NCBI GenBank assembly: GCA_022457155.1
Contig: JAJGOT010000318.1
Coordinates: 324,001-388,000, forward strand
Direction: 5' to 3'
DNA: 64,000 nt
From: Cladopsammia gracilis
Taxonomy: Eukaryota > Cnidaria > Anthozoa > Scleractinia > Dendrophylliidae
Shown in pieces: positions 39,601 to 50,697 of this stretch. Each line of letters starts with the position of its first letter. Positions within the stretch are counted from its first letter, which is position 1. Below the pieces are notes generated by a model. That model made no database searches, had not been told where the DNA came from, and saw only the letters and a program-made list of their open reading frames with translations. The position numbers and the translations under genes are program-made.

Positions 39601-40298
39601 CATGCGACCTTCATAAAAGACGATGATCGCTCGCAAGATTGAGGGAAAGATCCTAGCCAAAAACTGAAACGGGGTGTTTCAGTTCAAAATATCGGCGCAC
39701 AAGGGGCTCAAAAGATTGCCCCAAGTATATGCAACAATATTGAAAAAGGTTCACTGGCTGTGCTTTCTTCAAGAGTAGGCTTTCTGAGGTGTCAAAATGT
39801 GTTGAGCCCGTCAGAACAGAGATCTCACCCAGCCAGCACTCTTCTGCTTAAAGGCTATCTTCCTCATCTGTAGAAAGGCCTTAAAGGCTTCACAGTCATG
39901 AAGACTCGACTGTGGCATCATGGATAATACAGAAGTAAGACAAATCTTCAAGTGCTGTTCCGTAATAAAACTAGAGGAAGGATTGTTGGTCTTTAATCTA
40001 CAAGAAGCTTCAAGCCAACTTCTTTGCAGATACCTCTAATTTTTTTTGTCTATTTCTAGTGTATTTATAAACCAGATTTTCTGTCTTCGCCAGGAATGTC
40101 TTCAAGAGTCAGTCCTGACATCACGGCTGAGATACGATAATCAAACTGCGGCGTTGTCAAAGCATGCTCTTCATCGTACAAAGGATCAAACCCTCTAAGA
40201 GCACATTGTGATAATCTTTTGTGTTGGGGTTTTGTAGAGGATGCACTCATGGTTGCATATAGACTAGATGTATTATTTAAAAAAGGTGTGCAGAGCAA

Positions 40299-40574
40299 AA
40301 AAAAAAAAGATTTGCCAACTCCAAAAACGTAGCTTATATATTTGGTAGCCCTGACGTTTTTTCCGCCCTATTACTAGAGGACTGAGGTGAGGGGAATATG
40401 ACGAGGGGAATGTATAATCCTTTGTTTTGCTATTGTTATCAGCTATTGTTTTCAGTCCCGCCTCTCCGCTGTTACAATCAAAGCCACACCCAGCTTTTCA
40501 GACACTGTAATGAACGGGGTTATGTGATATATTCCCCTGAAAAGAACAAAGAAAACTGAGCTAGGTGAAAAATA
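40299..40574. other. Non-coding, nothing recognised
   Basis: An A-rich tract (about 40299) is followed by sequence without ORFs. GAGGGGAAT occurs twice near 40393-40410. Confidence 0.35.
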
Positions 40575-40680
40575 AATAACTTTATTTACCAAGGGTAAAA
40601 ACACATTACAGCCAGGGACGGGCAAACCTGTGGCCCTCTTAACTAACTAAATAATAAAAATGTATAATACAATATAACAG

Positions 40681-42373
40681 ACTAGCAGCCAAGTAAAGGA
40701 CAAGGACGGTAATATCTTGACAAGGGAAGATGAGCAGCTTAAGCGGTGGGCACAATACTTCAATGATCTCCTCAATCGACCTCCCCCGCCAGAACTTCCA
40801 ATAATTCCGGAGGCTTCAGCTGAGCTGAATGTGAACTGCGGGAAGCCATCCAAGATAGAGATCGTGCGTTCCATCAAGATGCTTAAGTCAGGGAAAGCAG
40901 CTGGCCCAGATAACATACCTCCAGAGTCCCTGAAAGCTGACCCCAACCTATCAGCAGATATCCTCTATGGCTTGTTTGGAAAGATATGGGAAGAGGAGGA
41001 GATGCCCCAGGACTGGAATGAGAGCTACATTGTAAAACTGCCAAAGAAAGGTGACCGCCGGGAGTGCAAGAACTACAGACAGAGGAATATCCTTGATGTC
41101 AGCGGTAGGGAAGGTGCTGAACAGAATTATCCTGCTTCGTCTTCAAGGAGCTGTGGACGCTACATTGAGAGATCAGCAGGCTGGCTTCAGGAAGGACCAC
41201 TCCTGTATCAACCAAATAGCCACACTTAGGATAGTCATCGAGCAGTCAATTGAATGGAACACTTCTCTTTACGTCAATTTAATCGACTTTGAAAAGGCTT
41301 TTGATAGCCTCGATAGAAGTGTTCTTTGGTGCCTTATGAGACACTATGGCATACCGGGGAAATTCATTCGAATCATCGAAAACACCTATGATAAGATGAC
41401 TTGCAAAGTCCTTCACACAAGTGGATTGTCAGATAGCTTCACGGTCAACACTGGGGTCAAGCAAGGTTGTTTGATGGCACCGTTTTTGTTTCTACTTGCT
41501 ATGGACTGGATCATGAAGGAAACAACTAGAGAACAGCGAAATGGCATCCAGTGGAACTTATTGGAGCAACTTGAAGATCTAGAGTTCGCTGATGATATCG
41601 CCCTGGTGTCAAGTAACAACCAACAAATGCGGGACAAAACAGCACGGCTAACAGCTAATTCCATCAAGTTAGGCCTGCATCCGAATGTGAGCAAGACCAA
41701 GGTTATGAAGGTCAACTGCACCAACAACAGACCAGTTAAAATGAGGGATACCATCTTGGAGGAAGTAACATCTTTTGTCTACCTAGGCAGTGTAGTCAGC
41801 ATTGAAGGAGGTTCCGATGAAGATATCAAGGTCAGGATAAACAAAGCCAGAGTAGCTTTCAACACGCTGAGGAAAGTGTGGTCCTCCCCCTTCATCTCAC
41901 GGAGAACCAAGTTTAGAATTTTCAATACCAATGTGAAAGCAATCCTCCTCTATGGCTCAGAAACTTGGAGAACAACTAAGCAAATGACCCAGAAATTACA
42001 GTCCTTCGTCAACAAGTGCCTTAGGCGAATTTTAAAAATCAGTTGGACAGACAGGGTAACGAACGAGAGGCTGTGGGAGTTAGCAGGCGAGGAACCAATC
42101 GTAACTCAGATCTCAAGGAGAAAGTGGAGATGGATAGGTCACACCTTAAGAAAACCGGCTAACAACATCACCCGGCAGGCGCTACGTTGGAACCCCCAGG
42201 GCAAGAGAAAGAGGGGTCGCCCCAGGAACTCTTGGAGAAGGGATGTAGAGTCCCAAATGAGAAACTGGGACCACACTTGGAACACCTTAGACAGGATTGC
42301 CCAGGACAGAAGCCGATGGAGAACGGAAGTGGTCAATGGCCTATGCTCCACCTGGAGCTAAGGGCAATCCATC
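40681..42373 (+). mobile_element. 5'-truncated RTE-type LINE
   Basis: It is flanked by an 11-bp duplication CAATATAACAG (40670-40680 and 42374-42384). It encodes most of a reverse transcriptase in two overlapping frames (40717-41229 and 41051-42361) joined by a shift near 41085. It ends in a short GGCAATCCATCC tail without poly(A), as RTE elements do. Confidence 0.88.
40717..42363 (+). pseudogene. RTE reverse transcriptase, one frameshift
   Basis: Motifs in order are SGKAAGPDNIPPESLK, NRIILLRLQGAVD, YVNLIDFEKAFDSLDR (first Asp), TGVKQGCLMAPFLF, LEFADDIALVSSN (the A-D-D catalytic pair), LYGSETWRTTK, then the C-terminal WRWIGHTLRK and GKRKRGRPRNSWRRD characteristic of RTE-clade elements. The endonuclease domain and the N-terminus are missing through 5' truncation. 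A single frame change near 41085 breaks the protein, and the catalytic domain is otherwise open to the stop. Confidence 0.9.
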
Positions 42374-42877
42374 CAATATAACAGTAGAAGAGAATACTAG
42401 GAGATACTAAATACTATAATGCAATATAAGAAACTGCAATACTATATAACAAAATAACTAAGAAATACTAAAATGATCTAAACCGACGTATTGATGTATT
42501 AAAAATTTACGAAAGATCTTCTTAAAAACATTAATACTCGGACTTGATCTAATGCTGATCGGTAGGCTGTTCCATAACTTTATAGGAAAAGTTGCAAACT
42601 TGCTTTTCCTCCCTCAGTTTCTCTATTGTACTTAGGGCAATAGAAAGTTTTATCACCAAAACGCGACATTATGGAGGATATGTCACTTATTCTACAATTT
42701 TCGTATTTTGTTTCCCTAAATTATCATTGGTAAATGGCTCTAATTATATTTGGCTTCCAAGCAAAAAGAGCAGGCATGGTATCGCTTATTATATTGTTTG
42801 TAAAAGGACATGAAAAATATTTATGTAAAAAGACATTTTTAAATACTTATTTACTGATGAGATGTTTCATTTTTCAG

Positions 42878-42931
42878 CAATATGATGAACTTCTACAATC
42901 ACCCCAGGAACCAGTAGATCACATGCAGCAG
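42878..42931 (+). CDS. Coiled-coil exon array, copy 4
   Basis: A 54-nt exon between CATTTTTCAG and GTACAGACTT encodes QYDELLQSPQEPVDHMQQ, closest to copy 3. Confidence 0.5.
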
Positions 42932-43290
42932 GTACAGACTTCATGTAGATGTTGTAGTGCAATTTCGAGCTTTGATGCAGTTATACCTACACTGGTGGGC
43001 ATTTTTTTGAACTAGTGCAAAATAATTGAACTGTCCAGAGCAAAATACTTGCACCAGGTTAAAATATTGACGTGAATCTTCAATGAAACACCTACACAGA
43101 CAATAATTGTTTGTTTCACATTGCAACAAAAATGGTTGGACTCTATTAAAGACATTTTAGTGTAACATTTTTTGTGGTGAATAATGTGTCACTGTGGTCA
43201 TGTTGCCAGGGCTTCAGTGATGTTAGAGAATTAGTACAATTGATGGGGAAAAGAAAATGGATGCAAAAATTAATGGTTACGTGAACGGTA

Positions 43291-43372
43291 GTTTGGGAGA
43301 ATGAGAAATAGTTGTGGAAACATGTTCAAAGATGAGTGTTTCCAAATCTATTTCGAGTTCTCACAACCTTTT
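43291..43372 (+). repeat. Conserved intron hairpin of the exon array
   Basis: GTTTGGGAGAA, GAAATAG and GGAAACA pair with TGTTTCC, CTATTTC and a decayed GTTCTCACAAC. The same foldback recurs at 47007-47086, 58223-58300, 59269-59360, 60801-60878 and 61531-61610. Confidence 0.6.
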
Positions 43373-43394
43373 ACTAGTGGAAACACTGACAAAT

Positions 43395-43690
43395 AGTTTC
43401 TTTAAATAAATAAATAAATAAATAACTCTATTTACAGAGGGGAAAAACACATAACAGTTGGGGACTGACAAACCTGTGGCCCTCTTAACTAATTTATAAT
43501 AAAAATCTATAATACAATATAACAGTAGAAGAAAATACTAGGAGATGCTAAATACTATAATGCAATATAAGAAACTGAAAAACAAAATAACTAAGAAATA
43601 CTAAAATGATCTAAAGTGACGTATTGATGTATTAAAACTTTACGAAAGATCTTCTTAAAAACGTTAAGTGATGCTCCACATAAGAACTAC
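43395..43690 (-). mobile_element. CR1/L2-type LINE 3' tail
   Basis: Near-identical to 40575-40680 joined to 42385-42540, with a TAAATAAATAAATAA end. Only the 3' untranslated part and last codons are present. Confidence 0.6.
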
Positions 43691-44104
43691 CGTAAACTTT
43701 ATTGTGCTGCGGCATTTGCTCTTTCCCACATAGAATATCTTTGATTTCAATAACAGAGGAGGAGCTGATGGTTCACAATTATATTTCAGTATAAAAATAA
43801 AGAAAATCCATTTGCGTCGAATGAATTTTAGGAAATGTTCGTGAATAGCAAAAGACAATAGCTAATAATTTTGCTTATTTGATGAAGTTCCTCAAATACA
43901 GTATCTTTTAAAAATTGCATGTTGTGCGATTGGGTCTCAAATTACTTGAAACCTTAAAATAATTAGACAAAATGTACCTTGAACCTTAACATTTTAGCAG
44001 TTTTTGAGTCTAGGCTAATCAGATCACTAGTTGTAACAATGAAAAAAGTTGACATTCCATCGTGCATTGCCGTTCAGCACTTTCCTTCTTATGCGGATCG
44101 TTAC

Positions 44105-44244
44105 TTAATACTCAGACTTGATCTAATGCTGATCGGTAGGCTGTTCCATAACTTTATAGGAAAAGTTGCAAACTTGCTTTTCCTCCCTCAGTTTCTCTAT
44201 TGTACTTAGGGCAATAGAAAGTTTTATCACCAAAATGCGACATT
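44105..44244 (-). mobile_element. CR1/L2-type LINE, coding-end fragment
   Basis: Matches 42536-42670 (CTAATGCTGATCGGTAGGCT), the segment encoding the last residues of ORF2. Confidence 0.55.
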
Positions 44245-44419
44245 GGCCGTGTTTTCACGAGCGAGCAAACCAGGTCGCTTAAGCTTGTCGGCAATTAAAC
44301 AACAAAGAAGGGCATTGTATTGTCGTTCTTTTGTGTTCTAATTTTCTATTGTCTTAACAAAAGAAAATATATCTACAGGAATGTTAAGCGAGAAAACCCG
44401 CCTCGTGAAAACACAGCCA
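44245..44419. mobile_element. MITE with GGCCGTGTTTTCACGA ends
   Basis: GGCCGTGTTTTCACGAGCGA at the left returns inverted as TCGTGAAAACACAGCC at the right, with GTCGCTTAA/TTAAGCGA pairing further in. It splits sequence that is continuous at 42660-42690. Confidence 0.75.
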
Positions 44420-44529
44420 CTATGGAGGATATGTCACTTATTCTTCAATGTTCGTAGTTTTTCACTGAATTATGGTAAATGGCTCTAATTATATTTGGCT
44501 TCCAAGCAATCAGAGCAGGCACAGTATAC

Positions 44530-45447
44530 AATGCAATAGAATACAACAATACAATAACTTTATTTAAGCACGGTAAAAAGAATCATCAGGCATAAGAAAA
44601 TAATTAAAAAACTACTAACTAATGCTAAATCAAACAATACAAAATCTAGTTAAAACAATACTTAGCTAATAAAACTCTAATTCAGTTAATTCTTTTTAAA
44701 AAATGCCTGCTTTCCATGAATGCCGTGCAATACAAGGATTGTCGTTCATTTTGAAAGAAATCACTGCAGCTGGATTAAATGGTCCTGTCACACTATTGCG
44801 TATCGTACTAGCGTATGGCAGCGTATGAAAAATATCACTCATACGCTGGTATACGCTGACATACGCTAGGGGTACGTTAGGCATAGGTTGTATACGTTTC
44901 CGCACACAGTGGCATACGCTGGCATACGGCGAGGCAGAAAAAAATTTTTAAGCATGCTTAAAAATTTTGTGCGTATTCGGAAGTATGGTTTATACACTAA
45001 GCATACGCTAGGCATACGCTGAATACGCGAGAGTTACACTAGAGGTACGTTACTCATAGGTCAAGTACGCTGGTCATACGTTGTATTTTCAAGGGAATTT
45101 TGTGCGTATGAAAATTATTTTATGAATTTTCATACGCAACTCATACGTTTCTTTAATACGCAATAGTGTGACAGGGCCTTAAAAGAGGAGAGAGTTTGCG
45201 CTTGCCGCAGCTCAACAAGTAGATTATTCCACAGCACCGAACCTCTATAAGTAAAACTGTTTTTGACAAAGTTGGTTCGGGGCAGTGGAGTAGCTAACTT
45301 GCCCTCGGAGTTCCTAAAAGAATAATTAGTGATTTCACTTCGATATGTGAACATCGAATGCAAATATTGTGGAGCGAGGCCATTTAGTGACTTGTATCGC
45401 TTATTATTGTTTGTAAATGGACATGAAAAATATTTATGTATAAACAC
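44530..45447 (-). pseudogene. CR1-like LINE ORF2 C-terminus split by a MITE
   Basis: The right part reads YKSLNGLAPQYLHSMF, then LATPLPRTNFVKNSFTYRGS and VLWNNL, the typical end of CR1/L2-like ORF2. After the MITE (44781-45178) the same protein continues to MNDNPCIARHSWKAGIF and a stop. The 3' untranslated tail extends to about 44530 and is rich in ACAATAC. It is a different subfamily from the tails at 40.6 and 43.4 kb. Confidence 0.7.
44781..45178. mobile_element. 398-bp MITE with CATACGCT-rich interior
   Basis: Ends GGTCCTGTCACACTATTGCG and its inverse CGCAATAGTGTGACAGGGCC are near-perfect. The interior repeats CATACGCT/AGCGTATG more than ten times in both orientations. Confidence 0.85.
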
Positions 45448-45498
45448 ATATGTTTAATTATTTACTTATTTACTGATGGGATGTGTTTCTTTTCTCAG

Positions 45499-45564
45499 CA
45501 ACCCAAAGAATTTCGTCAATCACTCCAGCAACGGTTGGATCTTATGCTGTCTGTTATGGAGGGG
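45499..45564 (+). CDS. Coiled-coil exon array, copy 5 (66 nt)
   Basis: The exon lies between TTTCTTTTCTCAG and GTAGGGACTT. It encodes 22 residues, starting QPKEFRQSLQQRLDLM, and has four extra codons (an in-frame 12-nt expansion before the donor) relative to the 54-nt copies. The reading frame is open. Confidence 0.5.
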
Positions 45565-46242
45565 GTAGGGACTTCTTGTAGACAACATTGTATGTTCGCT
45601 CAGATGAACTAGAGCTTCAGTCATTTCTACACAAAATCCTTGGAACTCTTTACCTTTTTCCTACAAATGATATATTTTTTAAGGAAGGGTTGCTTGTCAG
45701 CCTTTGCTAAATGATATTTCCATGAATCTTCAATGAAACAGCTAATTAAAACACTTAATAATTGTTTGTTTCACCTTGCAACAAAAGTGATTAAATTGTA
45801 TTTCTGACATTTTAGTGTAACATGTTTTGGTGAACAATGTTTGTTCATGGGCCAGGGCCACATGATGGCCAATGAGAAATAGTTGTGGAAACATGTTCAA
45901 AGACAAGTGTTTCCAAAGCTATTTCAAGTTCGCTTAAACTTTTACTAGTGGAACACTGATAAATAGTGTTTTTATTTTTTTATTTTTGTGAAAAATATAA
46001 GCCTTCAAAACAATTTGCGACAAAATGCGACATTCTAGAGGATATGTCACTTATTCTTCAATGTTCGTAGTTTTTCACTGAATTATGGTAAATGGCTCTA
46101 AGCAATCAGAGCAGGCATATTATCACTTAATAATTATAATAATATTATATTATTTGTTAAAGGAGATGAAACATAATTTTGTGTAAAAACACACATATTT
46201 AGTAAATGCTTATTTACAGATGGGATTTGTTTCTTTTCTCAG

Positions 46243-46299
46243 CAATTCGATGATTTTCTGCGACCTCTCGAGAAACTGTTGGATCGTATGCAGATGCAT
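46243..46299 (+). CDS. Coiled-coil exon array, copy 6 (57 nt)
   Basis: Encodes QFDDFLRPLEKLLDRMQMH between TTTCTTTTCTCAG and GTAGGGGCTT. The length change relative to other copies is again a whole codon. Confidence 0.5.
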
Positions 46300-47300
46300 G
46301 TAGGGGCTTCATGTAGACAATATTGTATCTCCCCACAGTTTCTCTATATCAAGGTAATAAACAGACAGTCTTTAATCTTCTAAATCGTTTTTACACTAAG
46401 CGAAACTACAACAAACATGAAACTGGAGCAACCACGCAAAAGCATGAAGTCTGTAAAACTACATGCGCCATGCGCATTGGCTGTTATACTAATTTCTCAT
46501 TACAAACTAGAAGAGCTTCATTTCTACACATCATCCTTGGAATTCTTTACACTTTTCCTACAAATGATATCTTTTCTAAGGAAGGGTAGCTTGCCAACCT
46601 TTGCTAATGACATTTCCATGAATCTTAAATAAATCAGCTAAATAGTCAATAATTGTTTGTTTTACAGTGCAACAAAAATGGTTGATCTATATCTATGACA
46701 TTTAAGTGTGGCAGGCACAAAACCCTTGGAACTCTACTTTTTTCCTGCAGATAATATCTTTTCTAAGGAAGGGTAGCTTGCCAACCTTTGCTAAATAACA
46801 TTTCCATGCACCTTAAATAAAACAGCTAAACAGTCAATTATTGATTCACAGCGCAACAAAAACTTTGAACTATATTTATGACATTTTAGTGTATCATTTT
46901 TTTGGGCGAACAATGTTTGATCATGTGGCCCGGGCTTTAGTGTTGTTAGATAGTTGCTACCATTTATGGGAAAAAGAAAATGATACAAAATGGTAACACG
47001 AGTCGAAGTTTGGGAGAATGAGAAGTAGTTGTGGAAACACGTTTAAAAACAAGTGTTTCCAAAGCTATTTCGAATTCTCCCAAACATTTACAAGTTTAAA
47101 CACTGACAAATAGTTTCTTTATTTCTTTTATGAAATATATATGCCTTTAAAACAGTTATCTTTTTTCTCACTAAATGATGGTAAATGGTTAATTATATTA
47201 TCAAAATGGCTTTTAAGTTAAATCGGAGCAGGCATATTATTTGTAAAAGAAAATGAAAAATATTTAAAAACACACGTTTAAATACCTATTAACTGATCGG
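46300..47300. repeat. Exon-array intron with duplicated segments
   Basis: The post-exon tract (CAAATGATATCTTTTCTAAG and GGAAGGGTAGCTTGCCAACC) appears twice, near 46560 and 46745. The conserved hairpin is at 47007-47086. No further exon is seen before the large insertion at 47301. Confidence 0.55.
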
Positions 47301-47329
47301 CACTGGAAAAGTTGAAAATTTCCATAGTA

Positions 47330-47560
47330 TGTAAAAAACATGTAAATAACATGTAAATCCTCAAAAAGATACTGTAAATGAAAATTTACATGATTTTTAC
47401 CCATTTACATGTTTTGAGAAATCCTGTAAAAAACATGTAAATAATTGAGGTGAAACATGTAAATTATGGAAAAGATGCAGTAAATTTCTCAAACCAGGGA
47501 CATAAGACCATGTAAATAGCATGTAAATCGAATAAAGGAAGCCCGTAAATTACATGTAAA
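47330..47560. repeat. Left subterminal ACATGTAAAT motif cluster
   Basis: About a dozen ACATGTAAAT/ATTTACATGT or close variants occur in mixed orientation before the regular minisatellite begins. Confidence 0.65.
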
Positions 47561-47565
47561 TTCAA

Positions 47566-48240
47566 TAAGGGAACCTGTAAATATCACGTAAATCGAATAA
47601 AGGAACCTGTAAATAACATGTAAATCGAATAAAGGAGCCTGTAAATAACATGTAAATCGAATAAGGGAGTCTGTAAATAACATGTAAATCGAATAAAGGA
47701 GCCTGTAAATAACATGTAAATCGAATAAGGGAGCCTGTAAATATCATGTAAATCGAATAAAGGAGCCTGTAAATAACATGTAAATCGAATAAGGAAGCCT
47801 GTAAATAACATGTAAATCGAATAAAGGAGCCTGTAAATAACATGTAAATCGAATAAGGGAGTCTGTAAATAACATGTAAATCGAATAAAGGAGCCTGTAA
47901 ATAACATGTAAATCGAATAAGGGAGACTGTAAATAACATGTAAATCGAATAAAGGAGCCTGTAAATAACATGTAAATCGAATAAAGGAGCCTGTAAATAA
48001 CATGTAAATCGAATAAGGGAGCCTGTAAATCGAATAAAGGAGCCTGTGAATATCATGTAAATCGAATAAGGGAGCCTGTAAATAACATGTAAATCGAATA
48101 AGGGAGCCTGTAAATATCATGTAAATCGAATAAAGGAGCCTGTAAATAACATGTAAATCGAATAAGGGAGCCTGTGAATATCATATAAATCGAATAAGGG
48201 AGCCTGTAAATATCATGTTAATCGAACGAGGGAACCAAAT
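47566..48240. repeat. 32-bp minisatellite, about 21 units
   Basis: The unit is GGAGCCTGTAAATAACATGT followed by AAATCGAATAAA. Units ending AAAG and AGGG mostly alternate, giving a 64-bp higher-order period. Three 32-bp units equal 32 codons, which is why long minus-strand ORFs appear. They are not genes. Confidence 0.92.
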
Positions 48241-48432
48241 CGAGCCAGCTTGCTTGTTTACTATCATGTAAATTAATGCGAACATTCATAGGCAAAGTAA
48301 ACACACACGACTCATTAAAAAGCTGCTTTTCAATTGTTTTATTATAACTCCCTCGATCGTAATGTTACACCTGTTTTCAACTGTTCAAGATTCTTTGTTT
48401 CTGCTTTTCATTATTCCTTTCAAAGAGCTACA

Positions 48433-48452
48433 TGTACACTGTACAGTGTACA
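48433..48452. repeat. Perfect 20-bp palindrome
   Basis: TGTACACTGTACAGTGTACA is its own reverse complement and lies in TGTACA-rich sequence. Confidence 0.85.
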
Positions 48453-49282
48453 TTGACTGCAGCTTTGGTATTTTTTCTGCAATAGCTTAGCCATGGGATG
48501 CTCTTGCTCTTGAAGCCTGCGAAACAAAACAAAAAACAGCTGCAGTGAGCAAAGTATGTCTAGTAGTAGTCTGCCTAATACTAAAGGCAACTGTCCTTTG
48601 TGTCGATATAATTACTAGACCAGTTTCATCTGATACAAGTCATGTTAGAACAGACTTCATCAGAGATTTTGAACAAGATTATGCGAGGAACTTATTTTAT
48701 ACACACCATTTACATTTCAACATTACATACAAGTAACATAGAAAAGAATTAGAATTATTGTCATTTACAGTAGGTGTTTGAAAGTCTCACATAATCTTGT
48801 GACAGCATGTTATCAGATCTTTGAGTGACCACATTTATACTGATTGCAGATTGTAGCTTCAGTTCAGCAAGTGCCAGCATTTTGTCAGATCTTTAATGCC
48901 ATTTTGGCATAATTATATTCATTGGCTGCAGGTACCTGGCCTATTAATAAAGGAGAAATGTTAAATTACCTCTTCTGATAAATTTAAAATTCTGCACTAA
49001 CATAGGATAATATGAACATCAATTTATGGAGATAATTGGATTATAGCCTGAGTGTAACGCCATACGAATAAAAAAAACAAAGCTAGTATTGAAAAAGGAG
49101 TTAAATACTTATCTTGAAGCAAGGGTCCAACCGACGAACAGGATTAATCTCCTTGCGGGTAGCGGAGTCGGTGGCAGAATATCTCAAAAAAACTGGAAAA
49201 CCACTGGAATGACCACTTGTCAGGGTTTTTCTGCTGGGACCGGGATGCCGGTGTTTATCCTTTGTAACCTTCCCTGGTGAGA

Positions 49283-49580
49283 ATCTGAAGGATCTTTAAG
49301 AATCCTTTAAAATCTGCATGAGGATCTGCGAGGATCTTACTGAGGATCTTAATAAAGATCTTTGAGGTTCTTTAAATTCCTGTAACATCCTCAATAATCT
49401 TGCCAAGATCTTCAAGGATCCTTTAAATTCTTGGCAAAGGATCTTTAAAAATCTTCAAAGTTCTTTGCAAGATCCTTTAAAGGATCGTATTAAGATCCTT
49501 GAAAGATCCTTATAAATACTTGAAGATCTTAAAGGATCCTTGCAAAGATCCCTAAGATCCTGTGAGGATTTTCACCTCTC
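49283..49580. repeat. GATC-rich repeat cluster
   Basis: AAGATCCTT, AAGGATCTT and TGAGGATCTT recur about 25 times in both orientations. The cluster is absent from the corresponding place in the other arm (near 50860), so it is an insertion or local expansion. Confidence 0.7.
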
Positions 49581-49763
49581 TGCCTTCCCTTCGGCTTGGT
49601 ACATTCTTTTCTCATCGCCCAAGTTTGAAGCAAGCTTATCTGACAAATATTCGTTAATGGTCAACCAGCCGTACTCGCTTTGACGTGTTTCGAAACTAAC
49701 TCGGTACCTGATTGAACAGCCACTTTAACTTTTTCGTATCAATTCATGTAAGGCATGGTCCAT

Positions 49764-50022
49764 TTATTGCTGATTTCCTTTCCTCTTACATGTATAGTTC
49801 TCCTGGCGAGCCTTTTTAAAAGCCTGTTGGACAGTCGAACTATTTTCCTCAGAGAAACGCTTTGAAAATTCACTAAGCCAAGATTCAATAATTTGGGTAA
49901 GTTTATCAGTTAAAGAATTAATCGAAACGGAAACAGAAGACTGAATAGCCAAGCTTATAGATGGATCCACAGCTTTGACGCTTGGGCCAGCACATGCTTG
50001 TGTTTCCTCAGTGTCATTCATG
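49764..50022 (-). pseudogene. gag-like protein N-terminal exon, left arm
   Basis: The frame starts at MNDTEETQACAGPSVKAVDP, continues with a serine-rich amphipathic helix (SSVSVSINSLTDKLTQII) and a basic end (CKRKGNQQ). I recognise this as the start of the gag-like ORF of a tyrosine-recombinase (DIRS-like) retroelement abundant in corals, although the assignment is from memory of sequence type only. An inverted and more degraded copy lies at 50202-50480. Confidence 0.45.
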
Positions 50023-50201
50023 TTAAAAAAAGTTGTGCGGTGAAGATTATGTGACGAACGTATTTTATACACACCATTTACACTTCAACATTACATACAA
50101 GTAACACCGACAAGAATTAGAATTATTTTCATTTACAGTAGGTGTTTGAAAGTCTCTTGTTCTATCCATTCTGTCGAGACAAGAGCAGGTTCAAGGTTTT
50201 T

Positions 50202-50480
50202 GTCTGTTGCCGCACCACTTTTTTACATGAACGACACCGAGGAAACATAAGCATGTGCTGGCCCTTCTATAAGCAGATCCTTCTATAAGCGCAGCTATTC
50301 AGTCTTCTGTTTCCGTTTCGATTAGTTCTTTAACTGATAAACTAACCCAATTTATTGAATCTCGGCTTAGCAAATTTTCAAAGCGTTTCTCTGAGGAAAA
50401 TAGTTTGACCATCCAACAGGCTTTTAAAAAGGCTTGCCGCGAGAACTATACATGTAAGATGAAAGGAAATCAGTAATAAA
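50202..50480 (+). pseudogene. gag-like protein N-terminal exon, right arm
   Basis: This is the inverted partner of 49764-50022. The first codons are frameshifted, and then SAIQSSVSVSISSLTDKL-like sequence and QQAFKKACRENYTCKMK are readable up to TAA. It leads directly into the next gag segment at 50769 once the intervening insertion is ignored. Confidence 0.45.
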
Positions 50481-50634
50481 TGGACCACGCCTTAACGAAT
50501 ATTTGTCAGATGAATGGAGTTAGCTTCTAGAGAAACTGTGGTGCTGCGTCGGTGGGGGGATGAAACACGAGAATTAAGTTTTATCGACTAAGTCGATAAG
50601 GTAAATTGACCACCGTAAAAAGATCCAAATAGCT

Positions 50635-50662
50635 GACGTTTCGAGCTCTAGCCCTTCGTTGG
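50635..50662 (-). ncRNA. Degenerate hammerhead-like core, minus copy
   Basis: CCAACGA, GGGC...GCTC stem and GAAACGTC are in hammerhead order, but the first box is altered. Confidence 0.35.
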
Positions 50663-50669
50663 AGCGAAA

Positions 50670-50697
50670 CCGACGAAGGGCTAGCGCTCGAAACGTC
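50670..50697 (+). ncRNA. Degenerate hammerhead-like core, plus copy
   Basis: CCGACGA, GGGC-TAGC-GCTC stem and GAAACGTC are in hammerhead order, with C in place of the normally invariant U. Confidence 0.4.

Larger units (their letters stand above)
37600..40250 (-). pseudogene. Unidentified degraded minus-strand gene
   Basis: Open pieces occur at 40065-40250 (start MSASSTKPQHKRLSQCALRG), 38600-38821 (KDTWCSYGKVRMGFSECDLQ) and around 38480-38250. They have protein-like codon content, and the last contains a phrase similar to DHASGDDSDFLSAFSLEEHA. Stops and frame changes separate them, and a Penelope-like piece interrupts at 39110-39600. They could belong to one large gene or to several. I do not recognise the family. 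Confidence 0.35.
40575..42660 (-). mobile_element. CR1/L2-type LINE 3' end, interrupted by RTE
   Basis: The two outer parts (40575-40680 and 42374-42660) match contiguous sequence at 43395-43690 and 44105-44240. On the minus strand the coding end reads KFATFPIKLWNSLPISIR, a LINE ORF2 C-terminus. An A/T-rich 3' region ends in AAATAAAGTTATTT-like sequence. Confidence 0.65.

Noticed and set aside
47489..48120. Long overlapping minus-strand ORFs with repeated FTCYLQ-type peptides
   Set aside because: They arise because the 32-bp minisatellite lacks stops in these frames; three units equal 32 codons. No start context or non-repeat extension is present.
47566..48240. CRISPR-like array
   Set aside because: Units are contiguous without unique spacers, and the context is a eukaryotic transposon.
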